A DNA stretch of 64,000 nucleotides from Streptomyces marincola (GTDB lineage Bacteria > Actinomycetota > Actinomycetes > Streptomycetales > Streptomycetaceae): NCBI RefSeq assembly GCF_020410765.1, contig NZ_CP084541.1, positions 6,254,001 through 6,318,000 of the forward strand, read 5' to 3'. Every line of letters begins with the position of its first letter. Within the stretch, counting starts at the first letter, position 1. Shown piece after piece: positions 60,308 to 64,000 of this stretch. The notes under the pieces were generated by a model. The model had not been told where the DNA came from and ran no database searches. It saw only the letters and a list, made by a program, of their open reading frames with translations. The position numbers were made by a program, and so were the translations under genes.

Positions 60308-61357
60308 TCACGCGGTGGCCGCGGCGTCGGCGAGCTGCGGCAGCAGCCCGTCCAGCGCCGGCGGGATGCTCAGCACGCTCGCGGCGCTGAACGCCATCGA
60401 CACATCGCCGTCGGCGTCGAGGAGGACCGCGCGGTCCTCCTCGACCACGTCGAGCGACTGGATCAACGGGTCGGCCCGCAGCTCGTCCAGCGTGTACCCG
60501 ATGGGGAACAGCACGGCGACCTCGGCGTCCAGCACCTCGACCTGCTCTGCCGCGACGGGCGCGAAGAACCCGCCGGACGCGGGCAGGTCGGCCACCGGCG
60601 CGTGCAGGGCGAAGCCCAGCTGCTCCAGCAGGTCGAACCTGGCGTCCCCGGGCAGGTACGCGCCGTACGCCTCACCGAACTTGGAGCCGGTGACCGCGGA
60701 GAGGCCCGCGAACTCGGGGTGCTCGGCGGCGGCTTCCTCGATCCGGCCCTCGACCTGCGCGACCAGTTCCTCCCCCTCCTCGGCCCGGCCCAGGGACTCG
60801 GCGATCAGCCGCGTGTGCGTGCGCCAGTCGGTGGCGTACGCCGCCGTGCCCTCGGGCGCGTACACGGTGGGTGCGATGGACGACAGCCGTTCGTACTGCG
60901 CCTCGTCGTTCGCGGACCGCGCGTTGAGGATCAGGTCCGGTTCGAACGACTGGATCTGCTCGTAGTTGAGCGACTGGTCGACGTTCTCGATCACCGTCGG
61001 GGTGTCCTCGCCGAACAGGTCGGTGGCCCAGGGCCCGACGCCCTTGTTCTCCTCGCCGAACGGCAGCCAGTCGTAGACGGCCACCGGCTTGACGCCCAGG
61101 GCGAGCGCCGCCTCGGCGTCCGACCAGCCCAGGGCGACGACCGTCAGGTCGCCGTCGGCGGGCTCGGGGATGTCCACGGTGCCGAACATGGTCTCCACCG
61201 AGGCGAGCAGGTCGCCGCCGCCCGCCTCGCCGCCCTCCCCGGAGTCGTCGGAGCCTGAGCACGCGGTCAGCAGCAGGCCGAGGGCGGCCAGGGCGGCGAG
61301 GGCCGAAGTCCTGCGGGCCCTGCGGTACGGGCGAGGGGCGCGGGGCGGGGCGTTCAC
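60308..61357 (-). CDS. Iron-siderophore ABC transporter substrate-binding lipoprotein (second system)
   Basis: A 349-residue binding protein and the last gene of the minus-strand uptake operon. The lipobox LTAC puts the lipid-modified Cys near residue 33, followed by an acidic Ser/Gly linker. The FecB-like core has LTVVALGWSDAEAALALGVK, QSFEPDLILNARSANDEAQY and RLIAESLGRAEEGEELVAQV. It has little similarity to the protein at 8507 and so probably binds a different siderophore. Its GTG overlaps the ATPase stop. Confidence 0.9.
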   Translation of the reverse strand: MNAPPRAPRPYRRARRTSALAALAALGLLLTACSGSDDSGEGGEAGGGDLLASVETMFGTVDIPEPADGDLTVVALGWSDAEAALALGVKPVAVYDWLPFGEENKGVGPWATDLFGEDTPTVIENVDQSLNYEQIQSFEPDLILNARSANDEAQYERLSSIAPTVYAPEGTAAYATDWRTHTRLIAESLGRAEEGEELVAQVEGRIEEAAAEHPEFAGLSAVTGSKFGEAYGAYLPGDARFDLLEQLGFALHAPVADLPASGGFFAPVAAEQVEVLDAEVAVLFPIGYTLDELRADPLIQSLDVVEEDRAVLLDADGDVSMAFSAASVLSIPPALDGLLPQLADAAATA

Positions 61358-62250
61358 GATGGGTGTCTCCGGTCGGTCGGGGGAGCGGGATGGTCGGGGT
61401 GGTGGAGCAGGGGGCGGGCGCGCGGGACCACCAGCGGCGTGCCCGTCTCGGGGTCCTCGATGACGCGGGCCCTGACGCCGAAGACCTCCTCGACGAGCGC
61501 GCCGGTGACCACCTCGCCCGGCGGGCCCTGGGCGGCGATCCGCCCGTCCTTCATGGCGATCAGCCAGGTGGCGTGCCGGGCGGCCTGGTTCAGGTCGTGC
61601 AGGACGGCCACCAGCGTCCGGCCCTCCCGGTGCAGCCGCGTGCACAGGTCCAGCACCTCCAACTGGTGCGCCAGGTCGAGGAACGTCGTCGGCTCGTCGA
61701 GCAGCAGCAGCGGCGTCTCCTGCGCCAGCACCATCGCGATCCACACGCGCTGCCGCTGGCCCCCGGACAGCGCGTCCACCGGGCGCCGCGCCAGCGGGGT
61801 GAGCCGGGTGGCCGCGAGCGCTTCACGGACGGCCGCCTCGTCCCGCGAGGACCAGGGCCGCAGGGGCGACTGGTGCGGGTGCCTGCCGCGGGAGACCAGG
61901 TCGGCCACGGTGATGCCGTCCGGCGCGGTCGAACTCTGCGGCAGCAGGCCGAGGCGCCTGGCCAGCTCCTTCGCGCGCAACCGCGCGATGTCCTCGCCGC
62001 CCAGCACGACCTGCCCGGCCGCCGGGCGCAGCAGGCGGGCCATGCTGCGCAGCAGCGTGCTCTTGCCGCAGGCGTTGGGGCCGACGATCACGGTGAACGA
62101 CCGCTCCGGGATGTCCACGTCGAGTTCGCGCAGGACGGCGGCGCGTTCGTACCCGGCGGTCAGCCCCCGGGTGCCGAGCGCGGCGGCGTCGGCGCGGGGC
62201 GCGCCGGGAACGGCCGCGGCGCGTTCCGCGTCGGTGCGGGCGTCGGTCAT
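61354..62250 (-). CDS. Iron-siderophore ABC transporter ATP-binding protein (second system)
   Basis: A 298-residue FepC-type ATPase. Walker A GPNACGKST near residue 59, the signature LSGGQRQRVWIAMVLAQETP, Walker B LLLLDEPTTFLDLAH and VLHDLNQAARHAT. The start has GGAGGAC upstream and overlaps the permease stop (ATGA). It resembles the ATPase at 11684 but is not a recent duplicate, as both ends differ. Confidence 0.92.
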   Translation of the reverse strand: MTDARTDAERAAAVPGAPRADAAALGTRGLTAGYERAAVLRELDVDIPERSFTVIVGPNACGKSTLLRSMARLLRPAAGQVVLGGEDIARLRAKELARRLGLLPQSSTAPDGITVADLVSRGRHPHQSPLRPWSSRDEAAVREALAATRLTPLARRPVDALSGGQRQRVWIAMVLAQETPLLLLDEPTTFLDLAHQLEVLDLCTRLHREGRTLVAVLHDLNQAARHATWLIAMKDGRIAAQGPPGEVVTGALVEEVFGVRARVIEDPETGTPLVVPRARPLLHHPDHPAPPTDRRHPS

Positions 62251-63371
62251 GAAGTCCTCCGGGAACGGGACGACAGCAGCCACACCAGGTAGCAGCCGCC
62301 CAGGGAGACGGTGACGACACCGACCGGCAGCTGGGCCGGGGCGGTGAGGGTGCGGGCCAGCAGGTCGCCGGTGACGAGCAGCAGCGCGCCCATGGCGGCG
62401 GCAGGCAACAGCCGCACGCCGCCGGTGCGGGCGAGCCGGAGCGCCAGTTGGGGCGCGGCCAGCGCGACGAACGCGATCGGTCCCGCCGCCGCGGTCACGA
62501 CCGCGGTCAGCCCGACTCCGAGGAACAGCAGGGCCAGCCGGGTGCGTTCCACGGGCACGCCAAGGGCCCGGGCGGCGTCGTCGCCGAGTTCGAGCAGGCG
62601 CATGCGGCGTTGGAGCAGGACCCCGGCGGGCAGCAGCACGGCGGTGGCCACCAGCACGGGCCGCGCCTCGGACCACCCGGCGTCGGCGAACGAGCCCGCC
62701 CCCCAGGTCGCGGCGGCGATGGCCTCTTCGAGGCGGAGGTTGATCAGCAGGTAGCCGTTCAGCGAGGTGAGCAGCGCGCCGACGCCGACGCCGACGACGA
62801 TCAGCCGCTGGCCCTGCACGCCGCCGCGGAACGCGAGCAGGTAGACGAGCACGCCCGTCGCGAGGCCGCCGATCAGGGCGCCCGCGGTCGCGCCGAAGCG
62901 GGTGCCGCCGACCGTGAGCGCGGCGATCAGCGTCCCGGTGTAGGCGCCCGCGTTGAAGCCGATGACGTCGGGGCTGCCCAGCGGGTTGCGGGTCATGCTC
63001 TGGAAGACCGCGCCCGCCGCGCCGAGCGCGGCCCCGGCCACGAGCGCGATCACGGTGCGCGGCAGCCGCCACTCCAGCACCACGCGTTCCGTGCCGCTGT
63101 CGGCGTCGCCGGTGAACGCCGCCAGCACCTCGCCGGGGGACAGGGCCAGTTCCCCGACCGTCAGCGACCAGGCTCCGACGCCGGCGGCCAGGGCGGCGAG
63201 CAGGACGGTGACGACCGTGGCGCGCAGGTCGACGCGGACCGCGGCGTCCGGCCACGGCAGGCGCAGCAGGGGCGTCCTGCGCGTCCACAGGCGCTCCTGC
63301 GGGCGCGCGTTCGGCTTGCGCGCCATGGTGGTGGCGGTGGGGCGCACGGGGGATCTCCGGGGCAGGTTCAC
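62247..63371 (-). CDS. Iron-siderophore ABC transporter permease (FecCD family, second system)
   Basis: A 374-residue membrane protein with about nine hydrophobic segments after a long basic N-terminal tail. GAAGAVFQSMTRNPLGSPDV and AAGPIAFVALAAPQLALRLA are the family motifs. The GTG at 63371 overlaps the stop of the upstream permease (GTGA); a later ATG at 63326 has no ribosome site. It pairs with the permease at the right edge. Confidence 0.88.
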   Translation of the reverse strand: MNLPRRSPVRPTATTMARKPNARPQERLWTRRTPLLRLPWPDAAVRVDLRATVVTVLLAALAAGVGAWSLTVGELALSPGEVLAAFTGDADSGTERVVLEWRLPRTVIALVAGAALGAAGAVFQSMTRNPLGSPDVIGFNAGAYTGTLIAALTVGGTRFGATAGALIGGLATGVLVYLLAFRGGVQGQRLIVVGVGVGALLTSLNGYLLINLRLEEAIAAATWGAGSFADAGWSEARPVLVATAVLLPAGVLLQRRMRLLELGDDAARALGVPVERTRLALLFLGVGLTAVVTAAAGPIAFVALAAPQLALRLARTGGVRLLPAAAMGALLLVTGDLLARTLTAPAQLPVGVVTVSLGGCYLVWLLSSRSRRTS

Positions 63372-64000
63372 AGGCGTCCGCCGCCTCGCCTGCGCGTCAG
63401 GAGGATCAGCAGGGGAGCGCCGAGGAACGCGGTGACGATGCCCACCGGCAGCTCGGAGGGGACCAGGACGCGGCCCAGGATGTCGGCGGCGAGGAACAGC
63501 GCCGGCGCGGCCAGCAGGCTCACGGGCAGCACCCGCCGCAGATCGGGTCCGGTCACGGCGCGCACGGCGTGCGCGACCATCAGGCCGAGGAACGAGATCG
63601 GCCCGGCCGCCGCGGTCGCCGCGCCGCACAGCAGGGTGACCGCGGCGAGACCGGCCAGCCGGGCCACCAGGACCCGCGTGCCGAGCGAGGCCGCGGTGTC
63701 GTCGCCGAGGGCGAGCGCGTTCAGCGGCCGGGTGAGGGCCAGCGTGAGGGCCACGCCCACCACGACGAACGGCAGGACCGCGAGCACGGTCTCCCAGCGC
63801 CGCCCCTGGAGCGAACCGACCTGCCAGAACCTGACGCGGTCGAAGACCTCGGGCCGCACGATGCTGACCGCGAACGCCACGCCGCTCAGCACGGCGCCCA
63901 CGGCCACCCCGGTGAGCACCAGCTTCACCGGGCTGCCCGCCTGCGCTCCCGTGGTGCCGATCACGTGCACGAGCGTCGCGGTGACGGCGGCGCCTGCCAG
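63368..64000 (-). CDS. Iron-siderophore ABC transporter permease (FecCD family), N-terminus outside window
   Basis: Two hundred and ten codons of a FecCD permease are visible, beginning mid-protein at the right edge (LAGAAVTATLVHVIGTTGAQ). AAGPISFLGLMVAHAVRAVT and ILGRVLVPSELPVGIVTAFL are the C-terminal signatures. The start and promoter lie outside the window, so any iron box for this operon cannot be checked. It is translationally coupled to the second permease. Confidence 0.9.
   Translation of the reverse strand: MAGAAVTATLVHVIGTTGAQAGSPVKLVLTGVAVGAVLSGVAFAVSIVRPEVFDRVRFWQVGSLQGRRWETVLAVLPFVVVGVALTLALTRPLNALALGDDTAASLGTRVLVARLAGLAAVTLLCGAATAAAGPISFLGLMVAHAVRAVTGPDLRRVLPVSLLAAPALFLAADILGRVLVPSELPVGIVTAFLGAPLLILLTRRRGGGRL

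Overview
This window is a high-GC actinobacterial chromosome segment, most likely from Streptomyces. The evidence is the extreme G/C third-position bias, Lsr2, a Spo0M-type protein, the monomeric NADP-isocitrate dehydrogenase, an AfsA/ScbR-type gamma-butyrolactone pair, a TTA codon in the AfsA homologue, and many XRE, GntR and TetR regulators. I see no rRNA, tRNA, CRISPR array, intact transposase or phage gene. Both edges cut genes: a methyltransferase on the left and an iron-siderophore permease on the right.

Layout. 0-8.3 kb: SAM methyltransferase, GNAT enzyme, a yybP-ykoY type manganese riboswitch in front of a GDT1/UPF0016 cation exporter, a ThuA/Gfo-Idh pair, lsr2, AIM24, an NTF2-like protein, a hydrolase remnant and a second Gfo/Idh protein. 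8.4-12.5 kb: an iron-box controlled siderophore uptake operon (lipoprotein, two permeases, ATPase). 12.6-13.1 kb: decayed kinase and NACHT-type remnants. 13.2-25.6 kb: membrane protein, GntR regulator, secreted arabinanase, Ca/cation exchanger, two CorC/CNNM proteins, Spo0M, acetyltransferase, icd, and a MarR-GNAT fusion. 25.7-28.8 kb: small HTH protein and a MoxR/VWA (RavA-ViaA type) pair.

28.9-34.8 kb holds the most interesting locus, a compact five-gene minus-strand operon: MFS exporter, S9 peptidase, a 40-residue peptide with a perfect ribosome binding site, a B12-type radical SAM enzyme and a small partner protein. It looks like a complete RiPP pathway (make, modify, cleave, export). A strong hairpin lies between the peptide and its modifying enzyme. 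A same-strand SAM methyltransferase lies upstream.

36-38 kb is a decaying patch (an XRE regulator lacking its HTH, a frameshifted small gene). 38-46.4 kb: LysE exporter, secreted phosphoesterase with an 11-bp tandem repeat upstream, a divergent gamma-butyrolactone synthase/receptor pair sharing an operator, and a TetR-MMPL pair. 46.5-48.4 kb: a TetR/azoreductase/SMR efflux module with a twin operator, abutting a truncated response-regulator gene. 48.7-64 kb: phosphotransferase, AraC regulator, MerR regulator divergent from a heterodimeric ABC transporter, RraA-like/cupin pair, GlxA-type regulator, secreted pullulanase, and a second, minus-strand siderophore uptake operon that continues past the right edge.
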